Program-made: the position numbers and the translations under genes
The notes under the pieces: model-generated
The model's input: the letters and a program-made list of their open reading frames with translations, nothing else
What the model was told of the DNA's origin: nothing
Databases searched by the model: none
Assembly: GCA_025936825.1 (NCBI GenBank)
Contig: JAICSO010000005.1
Location: forward strand, 183,520 to 247,519
Direction: 5' to 3'
DNA length: 64,000 bases
Origin: Terriglobales bacterium
GTDB lineage: Bacteria > Acidobacteriota > Terriglobia > Terriglobales > Acidobacteriaceae
Part shown: piece after piece, positions 44,076 to 52,186 of the stretch
Position numbering within the stretch: position 1 is the stretch's first letter
Layout: the number at the start of each line of letters is the position of its first letter

Positions 44076-45240
44076 CGGTGAACTGTTCTCCATGGATTGC
44101 GATCTTGTGGTCTGTGAATTCCGTATGCATGGAACGAATCATTTGTTTCGGCATATGGCAACGCACACAATCGTGATTTGAAACCTTACAGGTGGGGATC
44201 GCATGAGTTTGGACCTTGATTGCGTCGCTCGCCGCCGAATGGCAGCTCACGCAAACCTTGTCATAGAAGGCGGCGTCTTGCACTCGAACTTTGTGCGGAT
44301 CGTGGCACGCCGTGCAGGTCAGTCTTGCATCGCCGTTCCCCCAGCATCGACTTTGCTCTAAACGGTAGGCGGGGAACCGCAACACAAAAGCCCCGCTGAC
44401 CGGGTTGAGGGTGACATCGGCGGCGGTGCGGTGACAAGCGCCACAGAAATCCATCGAGTCAGCCGGATCGAGTCGCGCAGGGTTGAAAATGAGCGGTGAA
44501 GCCGTCGCATCATGTTCAAGACTCATCTGTGCGACATGCTGCGCTCCCGGACCGTGGCATGCTTCACAGGTGACCCCCAGAATCATTCCTGCGGGACGAA
44601 ACATGCCATCCGCACTCGATGCAGTGGAATGGCATCCAAAACATAACGGAGGCTCGTCTGGCGACATACGGCGGCCGAGTGCAGTCTCTAAGCGGCTAGG
44701 CGAGAACCGAGTCCTTCCGGTCGTCAAGTCCAATCCGTTTGTCGCCGTGTAGTAGCTCACTCGGCTCTCAAAATAGTTTCCGCCTTGCTGATATAGAAAC
44801 GTATCCCCGAACTGCCGGTCTCCGAATACCCAGTTCAATTCCGCCGAAGCGGACTGCTGGCCGTTGGTCGTCGAATACTCTGCACCCATCGCTGTTTGGG
44901 AAAGCGAATAATCGAAGGATCCAATGCGGAAATGCATGGTGCGAGGCATATTCGCGAAAGCATCTGGAAGCGCCGGTTTCACTGCATGGGCCATCGGCGT
45001 ATTCGTCTGGGTGGCAAAAATGTCATGATGACAGCGTCCACAAACCTCCGACCCTACGTATTGATCGCGCGCGAAAGTCCCCTTGGTCGGCCACCAGCCT
45101 GGATCAATCAGCCGCATTTCAGTGGCAATACTGGTTGGGTTGCGCTTGTTCGGTGCCGACTGCGCAAATACCACCGGGGATCGAGACACCCCCAGGACGA
45201 TCAGTAGCAGAACACCAAGAGCCGAGACAAACCTCAACAT
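44068..45240 (-). CDS. Seven-haem c-type cytochrome
   Basis: The 390-residue product has a signal peptide (MLRFVSALGVLLLIV...VVFAQ) and seven CxxCH sites: CGRCH, CFGCH, CEACH, CGACH, CTACH, CVSCH and CVRCH. The spacing, with EACHGPGAQHV and TACHDPHKV, follows the cytochrome c554/multihaem family that transfers electrons in the periplasm and often acts with nitrogen or sulfur redox enzymes; no such partner gene is nearby. The longest frame starts at 45330, but the ATG at 45240 begins the signal peptide. It overlaps the dihaem cytochrome gene downstream, so they form a translational pair. Confidence 0.88.
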   Translation of the reverse strand: MLRFVSALGVLLLIVLGVSRSPVVFAQSAPNKRNPTSIATEMRLIDPGWWPTKGTFARDQYVGSEVCGRCHHDIFATQTNTPMAHAVKPALPDAFANMPRTMHFRIGSFDYSLSQTAMGAEYSTTNGQQSASAELNWVFGDRQFGDTFLYQQGGNYFESRVSYYTATNGLDLTTGRTRFSPSRLETALGRRMSPDEPPLCFGCHSTASSADGMFRPAGMILGVTCEACHGPGAQHVAQMSLEHDATASPLIFNPARLDPADSMDFCGACHRTAADVTLNPVSGAFVLRFPAYRLEQSRCWGNGDARLTCTACHDPHKVRVQDAAFYDKVCVSCHSAASDAIKVQTHAIPTCKVSNHDCVRCHMPKQMIRSMHTEFTDHKIAIHGEQFTDE

Positions 45241-45343
45241 ATCCGGGATTGTTATTCTACCGTGATCAACGTCAACGACTGCGAGCCTCACAGGAGTTGG
45301 CTGCAGGCGGCGACCGCTCATACGCAGCAAGTCATCGCCGTCC

Positions 45344-46339
45344 TTATTTGGACTTCAGTTGCGCCAAAGCATCCTTTACCCGAGGTGCCAGAGTCGAGTC
45401 AGGAGCCTCCTTCAAATATGCTTCGTACTCCTTGACGATTTCATCATCATGGCCTTTTCCAGTGAGCGCCTGGGCCACGATCAAGTGCGAAATTGCAAAC
45501 TGCTTGTGGTTTTCAAGCGATGGCACTCTGCGAGCATTGGTAATAGCGAGGTCGGTTTCACCGTTTTGCAGCTGCGTGTTGGCAAGCACGGTGAGGATTT
45601 GTGCGCTTTTCGGCTGGTCGGCAGCAGCGCGCATCAAGTAGGGCTCGGCATCCTTGTATTGCTTGTTCTCGTAGTAGAACTGCCCCAAATAAAGATTGGC
45701 TTGCGGCAGAGTTGGATCGATTTGCGTGGCGCTGCGGAAGGACTCCACGGCACCTTGACCATCCTTCAGCTGAATGTCAGCGAGCGCGAGATCATTCAAT
45801 GCTTCTGCGTACTTTGGAAAGAGAGCAATGGCTTTCTGGAAATGAGCCTTGGCATCTTCCCAGTGCTTCTTGTCCATCTCCTTCGATCCCAACTTGAATT
45901 CCTTCTGGGCAGCGTCCGGAATGATTGGCGCAATCGCTGGACCGCCTGCCTGCATCGCTGCCTCGGTCAACTTCACCTGAATGTTTTCGGTGATGAACGG
46001 TCCCCCGGCGGCGCCGCCCACTTCAATGAGGTCGGTGGTGGTTGTCTCAATGTCGGGTCCACTTACCCGCACCAGATAGCGCCCGGTGGACACTTTGTCG
46101 AAAGTGGCGCTCCCATTTCCATCGGTTGACCGCATATCCGCCGCGCCTCCATAGGGCGACATCAGTTCTACCCGCAATGCGGGTGCGGGCCGGTGGTTCT
46201 GTTGATAAGAGACACGGACCCGGATGGTGCTGAGCCCGCCGGAAGTACCACCACTCATAGTTGTCGACTGCTGTGCGGCACCTGCTGTGGAGAGGAACGC
46301 AATCACCAGAGCCTGCAACCAGAGATGAACCGATCTCAT
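45344..46339 (-). CDS. Secreted TPR protein with carboxypeptidase-regulatory-like domain
   Basis: The 331-residue product has a signal peptide ending in STAGAAQQ. Residues about 35-125 form a beta-sandwich of the carboxypeptidase-regulatory type: IRVRVSYQQNHRPAPALRVEL, STDGNGSATFDKVSTGRYLVRVSG. A run of tetratricopeptide repeats follows from about 145: AKAHFQKAIALFPKYAEALND, PQANLYLGQFYYENKQYKDAE, AISHLIVAQALTGKGHDDEI. It would act as a binding or scaffold protein in the periplasm. GGAGG lies six bases before the ATG at 46339. It is the first of several TPR genes in this minus-strand block. Confidence 0.8.
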   Translation of the reverse strand: MRSVHLWLQALVIAFLSTAGAAQQSTTMSGGTSGGLSTIRVRVSYQQNHRPAPALRVELMSPYGGAADMRSTDGNGSATFDKVSTGRYLVRVSGPDIETTTTDLIEVGGAAGGPFITENIQVKLTEAAMQAGGPAIAPIIPDAAQKEFKLGSKEMDKKHWEDAKAHFQKAIALFPKYAEALNDLALADIQLKDGQGAVESFRSATQIDPTLPQANLYLGQFYYENKQYKDAEPYLMRAAADQPKSAQILTVLANTQLQNGETDLAITNARRVPSLENHKQFAISHLIVAQALTGKGHDDEIVKEYEAYLKEAPDSTLAPRVKDALAQLKSK

Positions 46340-46476
46340 AATTGCCTCCATCCTTTGCTGAAGAATTCGCCGTGCGAACGCTTTCCACACGCAATGTGGG
46401 GAGCGGACAACTTAGAAACGGACACAGTATAGGCCCATCTGGATCGTCCTAGCAGAGTTTGTCGCCTAACATGCGG

Positions 46477-48279
46477 CTACCGCTTACTCTCCCGCTTATC
46501 GGGGACTTCCAATGACAAATCTGCCGTTCCAAACAATCCCGTGAGGTTGTCGCGCACGCCGAGACGTAAGATGTATTTTCCCGCTGCCAGCCTGATTGGT
46601 ACGCTCATCGGCAGCCCCTGCTTGCTCACCCGCTCGTAGGTCGGCGCCGGCAGTGATGCCTCAGCGGTCTGCACTTCCGTTTTTACCCGCTTGCCTTCGG
46701 GAGTGAACGCCTGTACCTCAAACTCCAACATGCAGTGGTGGAGATTTCCCGCCTCGGTTTGAAAAGAGAGAGTAGAGGGATCGATCGCAAACTCAACCAC
46801 GGTATCGGTATCGGGTTGCGGAGGCAGCGCCCGAGCCATGAAGGTCACTTCCGTTGAAGGCAGTGAATTCGCTGTCAAAGCGGCAGTCAGCGTGCGCTCA
46901 CCGTCGTCCTTCTTCCAATCCGCAGGATTGACAGCAAAGTATCCGCGACGATAGTGCAACTGTGTGCTTGCCCGGTCCACCTGCAACTTGATATTGCGGA
47001 ATCGTCCGTCCCACTTTTTGTTGCTGGGATAATAGCCAATCATGTAATAGGAATTGGATTCGCTTAGCGCCGATTGAATGGCCTGATCAAGATCGTTGCG
47101 GTTGCCGAAGTAGCGTCCGCCGGTGTCGCGCGCAATGGTTTCCATCGCGTCATGGGTAGAGAATCGTTGGAAGGACTCGCTGCTCAATGCCCGATTGGCG
47201 TCAATGCCGAGGTGAATCTTGCCCTGCGCATCACGGCCGCTGAGGCTGGGGTCCCCTAAGCTGGCCGGCGCCAGCCCACCTGCATCGATAGTGTAGGTAG
47301 CGACATGGGCATCGTTCAGGAGATTAATCGTCCGCCGGATCTGATCCCCGTAGTTCCTTTCTGCTTCCATGGCGCTCGGAGAATCTCCGACCACGGAAAA
47401 CGGGAACCCGGTTGAAAACCACAGCAACACTTTGCGGCCATTTTGTCCGGACACGAAGCGGGCAATCTGCTCTAACGCCGCAAGTGTCGTGGAAACGCGG
47501 GTGTCGCGCGAGAAGTTTTCGGATTCACGCTCAAAGCGGTCCATCATGTAAGCGATATCTTCGAAAATGCTGGCGCTGCTTCCGCCGGCGGCAAGCGTGG
47601 CTGGAAGTCCGGGGTCCGGGCCGCTGCCAGCCGGCCCACCCTGGGCTTGTGCCGGCAAGTTGACGGTGGGAGCGGGCACCGAAGCTGACGAGGTCTCCAT
47701 CTCACCGCCGCTGCGTGCCAAGGCAGGCGTTCCCGCCAGATAGCGGTCCAGCGCCGCTCGCAGCAGAAGTGGGTCCTGCGTGAAAGTCTGCAGCACCGTC
47801 AGCTTGTTGGTCAGCGCCATTACTGCCAGCTTGGTGTTCGGATCATATTGCCGCGCCAGGAATTTCAACATCTGCTGCTTCACGTAGATCTGGTTTTGGG
47901 CAGGAGTATTGAGACCGTCGAGCAGCAGCACCGCTACGGTGCCGTTCTCCACATTGGCCTGCGTTACTGCAGGACGGTTTGTCGTAACGTGTGCGGGAAT
48001 GATCGGAGGCGGTGCCGAATTCGTGCGCTGAGAATTGCGCTCGGAGAAAAATGCAATGCGCTCACGAACCCCGTCTTCAGTTACTGTGAAGTCATCCGAC
48101 TTCAGGCCCTTGATTGGATGGCCCTCTTTATCGAGGACAACAGCATCCACTAGCACCACGCGGGTGGTTACATGCATTACCAGCCCGGGTTCTTTGGGCG
48201 GGGGAGGGGACTGCTGCGCGGCGACGAGCCCGCCGGCGAAGAGCAACATCGTCGCAACAATCACCGCAAATCTGTTCAT
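46477..48279 (-). CDS. VWFA-related Acidobacterial domain protein, secreted
   Basis: The 600-residue product has a signal peptide ending in LVAAQQ. The opening TTRVVLVDAVVLDKEGHPIKGLKSDDFTVTEDG is the characteristic start of the VWFA-related Acidobacterial domain family. The von Willebrand A core is recognisable from VAVLLLDGLNT (near the metal site), KVLLWFSTGFPF and the later ESNSYYMIGYYPSNKKWDGRFRNIKLQVD. A C-terminal beta-rich part (TAALTANSLPSTEVTFMARALP) follows. The role is unknown; members are secreted and often lie beside TPR proteins, as here, with the next TPR gene 33 bases upstream. Confidence 0.9.
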   Translation of the reverse strand: MNRFAVIVATMLLFAGGLVAAQQSPPPPKEPGLVMHVTTRVVLVDAVVLDKEGHPIKGLKSDDFTVTEDGVRERIAFFSERNSQRTNSAPPPIIPAHVTTNRPAVTQANVENGTVAVLLLDGLNTPAQNQIYVKQQMLKFLARQYDPNTKLAVMALTNKLTVLQTFTQDPLLLRAALDRYLAGTPALARSGGEMETSSASVPAPTVNLPAQAQGGPAGSGPDPGLPATLAAGGSSASIFEDIAYMMDRFERESENFSRDTRVSTTLAALEQIARFVSGQNGRKVLLWFSTGFPFSVVGDSPSAMEAERNYGDQIRRTINLLNDAHVATYTIDAGGLAPASLGDPSLSGRDAQGKIHLGIDANRALSSESFQRFSTHDAMETIARDTGGRYFGNRNDLDQAIQSALSESNSYYMIGYYPSNKKWDGRFRNIKLQVDRASTQLHYRRGYFAVNPADWKKDDGERTLTAALTANSLPSTEVTFMARALPPQPDTDTVVEFAIDPSTLSFQTEAGNLHHCMLEFEVQAFTPEGKRVKTEVQTAEASLPAPTYERVSKQGLPMSVPIRLAAGKYILRLGVRDNLTGLFGTADLSLEVPDKRESKR

Positions 48280-48312
48280 AGAGATACAACTGGTTCAAAC
48301 CAGCTCCCCCGG

Positions 48313-50499
48313 TCACTGCTGTGACACATGGGGCTTGGGCCTGAGTTTCTGGTACATCAGCATGGCGTGCTCCGCATCATTGGCGCGTCCCTCACGCCGA
48401 TATGCGACGCTGAGCTGATAGTATGCGTAATCCGTCGGGCGAAGGTGGATGGATGTTTCAAGGTCCTGAATGGCGTCTTTGACTTTGCCCTGTTCCAGTA
48501 AGGCCTTGCCCAACTCATAGTGGGCGTCGGAATGATTCGGCTGCCGATTCACCACATCCTGCAATAACGGGATGGCCGTGTCCGCCTGATGCATCTCCAG
48601 ACGAACGTATCCCAACTGGTATTCCGCGGGGATGTAGCCAGGATTGACCGATAACTCCTTCTGAAATTCATCTGCGGAAGTGTCCAGCTTTCCCTCTTTA
48701 AGCGCCACCATCCCGGAACCGTAATGAGCTTCAGCGGTGCGCGGATCGAGCTGCAGCGCGCGGGCAAACTCTGCCAGGGCCGCGGAATACTCCTGCTGCT
48801 GGGCGTGAGCCTCTCCCAGCATGAGGTGGACAGCGGGCACATTCTGATCTTTTGCGAGCATTCGGGAAAACACTCGAGCGCCATTCTTCGCGTCACCGCT
48901 GCGCACCAGGGACACGCCGGCGGCGTAAAGCAGGCCCGCGTTGTCTGACAATTGATCGAGCACCGGGCGTAACGTCGCTGCACTGTCGGCGAACCGGTCG
49001 CCCATGTAATAGCAAACTCCCAGCATCTCTCGAATGGACACGTCACTCGGCGTATGCCGCAACTCGCGCTCCAGCGGAGCTATGGCTTCATCATATTTTT
49101 CGGCGCGAAAAGCAGCGAGGCCCCAGTTGCGGTCGAGGCTGGGGATCGACGGATCCCATTTCGCAGCTTGGGAGAATTCTTCGGCGGCTTGAGGGTAATG
49201 CGACGTGCGGGCGTCAATGACCCCGAGATTGTGATAGGCCTGACCCAGCAGAACTGACACCGATTTCGTGTACGCGGCCTCCGCTTTGGCGTCATGCGGC
49301 GCGGAATCTCCGGGCCGCAACATCATGGAGTGAAGCTCTTGCTGGTTAGAGTCGCTGTTCGCCTTACCAGCGTCATCTGTATCCTTTGGAAGCGCGGTGC
49401 GGAGCCGCTCCGCCTTTGCCGATTCTGCGTCAGCCTCGGCGTCATTGCCAAGCTTGTGTAGGGCTTCCGCGAGTCCTTCATAAGCTCCCGCCATCGCGGC
49501 ATTCTTCTGTTGCTCAGACGGCGTGAGTTTGACTACCGAACGATAAGCCTCTGCTGCTTTTGCCCATTGCTGTTCGAACGCGTAACAGCGGCCCAGGTAA
49601 AAAAATGCCCGCGCGTCCTCAGGATGGATCCTGACGGCCTCTTGCAGCGAGGCCTCCGCCTTGGCGATCTGTGACTTGCTCTCTCCTGGTGCGACGTCCG
49701 GTGCCTGGCTGCTCAACCAGGAGGCGAGCCCCAAATAATAATGGACTTGCGGATACTTTGGGTCCAATGCGATGGCGTGCTCGAATTCTTTCCGCGCAAG
49801 CTGAGGATAGTCAGTCGCCAAAAAAGCCCGACCGATCAATACGTGCAGCTGCGCGCTCTCCGGTAACGAGTTCTTCATCTCGTCGAAGAGCACGGTCGCC
49901 AGCGACGTCTTCTTAAGCTCCAGATCAGCCAATGCAAGGCTGTACGCCACATCAAAATCGGTGGCCAGAGCGAGTGCCGCCTGCAGTTCGTCAGCTGCAG
50001 CTTGATAGTCTCCTCGTAAGAAACGAATCTTGCCAAGCAGGACGTGGGCGCGAACATGGTCAGGATTCTTCTGCAGCACCGCCTTTGCATTCGTTTCAGC
50101 TTTTGACATCTCGCCGGAGTAAAGCTCGGTGATTGCGAGATCTACGGCCGGATCGGGATTGTCCGGATCGGCGGCGAGGGCCTGCTGAAACAACTGCTCC
50201 GCGCCAGCATAATCTTGCCGGGCAGTGCGCAGATTGCCGAGGTGATCGAGCACGATGGCGATCGCCTGCCGATATTCCTTTGCGGCACGATCAAGATCTC
50301 CGGCAAGTTGATAGGTCTGGGCGGAATCGAAATGCTGTTGTGCAGTGTCGACCTTAGGTGCCGTGCTTCCGGATGCAGCCGCAGTGCTCCGGGCTGCGGG
50401 CTTGGCTTGTTTAGCCGTTGCCTGTGCTGCGGCAGTGGGCGTCGCGAGCGCCAAGGCACACGCGACGAATATTGCCCGACTGGTTGAAAGTGGCATCAT
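48313..50499 (-). CDS. Secreted TPR-repeat protein (728 residues)
   Basis: The product has a signal peptide ending in TAAAQ and a low-complexity Ala/Lys/Pro linker, then tetratricopeptide repeats over most of its length: AQQHFDSAQTYQLAGDLDRA, VRAHVLLGKIRFLRGDYQAAA, PQVHYYLGLASWLSS, ARAFFYLGRCYAFEQQWAKA, TAEAHYGSGMVALKEGKLDTS, SDAHYELGKALLEQGKVKDA. No enzyme domain is visible. The start codon overlaps the stop of the upstream TPR gene (ATGA), showing translational coupling, and the VWFA protein follows after 33 bases. Together the three look like parts of one periplasmic complex or process. Confidence 0.85.
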   Translation of the reverse strand: MMPLSTSRAIFVACALALATPTAAAQATAKQAKPAARSTAAASGSTAPKVDTAQQHFDSAQTYQLAGDLDRAAKEYRQAIAIVLDHLGNLRTARQDYAGAEQLFQQALAADPDNPDPAVDLAITELYSGEMSKAETNAKAVLQKNPDHVRAHVLLGKIRFLRGDYQAAADELQAALALATDFDVAYSLALADLELKKTSLATVLFDEMKNSLPESAQLHVLIGRAFLATDYPQLARKEFEHAIALDPKYPQVHYYLGLASWLSSQAPDVAPGESKSQIAKAEASLQEAVRIHPEDARAFFYLGRCYAFEQQWAKAAEAYRSVVKLTPSEQQKNAAMAGAYEGLAEALHKLGNDAEADAESAKAERLRTALPKDTDDAGKANSDSNQQELHSMMLRPGDSAPHDAKAEAAYTKSVSVLLGQAYHNLGVIDARTSHYPQAAEEFSQAAKWDPSIPSLDRNWGLAAFRAEKYDEAIAPLERELRHTPSDVSIREMLGVCYYMGDRFADSAATLRPVLDQLSDNAGLLYAAGVSLVRSGDAKNGARVFSRMLAKDQNVPAVHLMLGEAHAQQQEYSAALAEFARALQLDPRTAEAHYGSGMVALKEGKLDTSADEFQKELSVNPGYIPAEYQLGYVRLEMHQADTAIPLLQDVVNRQPNHSDAHYELGKALLEQGKVKDAIQDLETSIHLRPTDYAYYQLSVAYRREGRANDAEHAMLMYQKLRPKPHVSQQ

Positions 50500-52094
50500 T
50501 GTGGAGCAGACTTCGTGTTCGCCGATTGCGGATATATCTCGCGCTTCAGTTTGTCATTCAAAGCCTGGTGCAATTGCTCATAGATCTTCGTTTGCTTCTT
50601 TGCCTCGTCCGTCATTCCGAGACGCGCATACACCACTCCCAACTGGTAGTGTGTTTGCGGAACATCGGGACGCAGTTTGAGTGCGATCTCTAGCGCCGTT
50701 CGCGCGCCAGTTACATCCCCCTGACGCAGCCGGATGACGCCAAGCTCCTGCTGAGCACCGGCATGGTTCGGGTCTGACTTGACCACCTCTTCCAGGCCCT
50801 TTCGGGCCTCCTCAAACTTTCCGTCGCGCTCATCGAGCATCGCCAGGTAATAGCGCGTGTCGTTGTTCTTGGAATCGAATCGCAGGCTGCGGGCGAACTC
50901 TTGCCGCGCTTCGGCTTCGTTGCCTTCGTCGTAGTCAACCATTCCCAGCAGGAAGAGCGCGTGCGGATCGTTGGGCCGCTGCGCCACCATTTTCCGCGCC
51001 AGCGGATCCACGATTTCCTGGAACCGCTGCGTCTCCTGCAAGATTCTCCCGTAGATGTACTGCGCATCTGGAGTTTCGGGTTGGAGATCGTACAAGCGTT
51101 TTGAAACGACCCTGGCGCGCTCGAGTTCGCCGATTTGCGCGTATTCAACCGCTAACTTCATTAACACGGCGGGATCGTCAGGCTTGATGGTGTCGGCACG
51201 CTTCAGCAATTCGACGGAATCTTTCCAGCGGTTTTCCTCGGCGGCAAACCGGGCAGAGTCGAAAAGTATGTCGAAGGATTTCGGCTGCATGCGCAACGCG
51301 TCGGCCAGCAACTGTACCGCTTCCGCTCTGCGCCCCTCGGCTTCGCGCACTCGGGCCAGCACGTGAATGTAACTGGCGCCAGGTTTCGCCGGGCGGATCG
51401 CACCCATCAACTTCGACGCGTCCTGGACATAGCCGTTGTGCAGCAGGACCGCCACGAAGTCGAGCGCTGTTCCTTGCTTTGCCGCTGGCAGGCGCAACAC
51501 CTGCGAGATCAGGGGAGGCACTTTGTTGGCCTGCCCAAGTTGGAAGTAATCGTCAGCCAGTAGCGGCAGAACATCGGCCGGGCGCGAGCTTGCGGGAATT
51601 CGCTCTATAGACGCAACTGACTCCTGAAATTTGCCGGTCTGCTCGTAAAGCGCGCCGAGGGACAGGTTGGCATCGCGATCGTGAGGCTCAACCTTCGCCA
51701 CGGTCTCCAGAGCCACAACCGCTTGTGCAGTTTTTCCTTCTGATTGGTACAAGGCGCCAAGGTTACGCTGCGCCTCCAGGCTGGAAGGATCGATCTCCAG
51801 GACGCGATGGAATAGCGCCTCAGCCTCGGCATTGCGTTTCTGCCGAACACGTACCTGTCCCATCAGATCAAGCGCCCAGACGTCGTCCGGATGAGCAGTC
51901 AAAACGTCCCAAAGCTGTTGCTCGGCGGCGGGTAATTGATTATGGCGAATGAGAGCAGAAATTTGCTGCCTTCTCACTGGCGTTTCTGCGATAAGAATGG
52001 AGGCGAGTGCGAAGACGACCACAATCAACGCGGCTGGCCGCCAAAGCTTGCGTTCACCCTGTACTGCGCGGCTGACCACCGGCCTAGACTCCAC
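50496..52094 (-). CDS. Membrane-anchored or secreted TPR-repeat protein (532 residues)
   Basis: A hydrophobic segment at about residues 20-36 (AALIVVVFALASILIAE) follows a basic N-terminus and may be an uncleaved anchor or a signal peptide. Tetratricopeptide repeats run to near the end, for example VWALDLMGQVRVRQKRNAEA, LEAQRNLGALYQSEGKTAQA, NDTRYYLAMLDERDGKFEEA and PQTHYQLGVVYARLGMTDEA. The start is GTG at 52094. It precedes the 728-residue TPR gene with a four-base overlap. A hairpin separates it from the TonB-dependent receptor upstream. Confidence 0.82.
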   Translation of the reverse strand: MESRPVVSRAVQGERKLWRPAALIVVVFALASILIAETPVRRQQISALIRHNQLPAAEQQLWDVLTAHPDDVWALDLMGQVRVRQKRNAEAEALFHRVLEIDPSSLEAQRNLGALYQSEGKTAQAVVALETVAKVEPHDRDANLSLGALYEQTGKFQESVASIERIPASSRPADVLPLLADDYFQLGQANKVPPLISQVLRLPAAKQGTALDFVAVLLHNGYVQDASKLMGAIRPAKPGASYIHVLARVREAEGRRAEAVQLLADALRMQPKSFDILFDSARFAAEENRWKDSVELLKRADTIKPDDPAVLMKLAVEYAQIGELERARVVSKRLYDLQPETPDAQYIYGRILQETQRFQEIVDPLARKMVAQRPNDPHALFLLGMVDYDEGNEAEARQEFARSLRFDSKNNDTRYYLAMLDERDGKFEEARKGLEEVVKSDPNHAGAQQELGVIRLRQGDVTGARTALEIALKLRPDVPQTHYQLGVVYARLGMTDEAKKQTKIYEQLHQALNDKLKREIYPQSANTKSAPQ

Positions 52095-52123
52095 TTGGTT
52101 CTGAGTAATGAACTTGCACTGAA

Positions 52124-52161
52124 TTAGAAAAGGTGGGCTGGACCAAAGTCAAGCCCACCTT
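52124..52161 (-). terminator. Intrinsic terminator after the second TonB-dependent receptor
   Basis: AAGGTGGGCT at 52130-52139 and AGCCCACCTT at 52152-52161 form a perfect ten-base-pair stem with a twelve-base loop. Read on the minus strand, the stem is followed by TTTTCTAA. It lies 25 bases after the receptor stop and 30 bases before the next same-strand start, so it probably ends or attenuates the receptor transcript. Confidence 0.8.
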
Positions 52162-52186
52162 CCGTTAAGTCCGATCCGTTACAGCT

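Noticed and set aside
44739..45641. Open plus-strand frame of 300 residues
   Set aside because: It runs antisense across the seven-haem cytochrome and into the next gene, and has no recognisable fold.
45359..46129. Open plus-strand frame of 256 residues
   Set aside because: It lies wholly antisense to the TPR protein at 45344-46339, which has a signal peptide, clear repeats and a good Shine-Dalgarno site.
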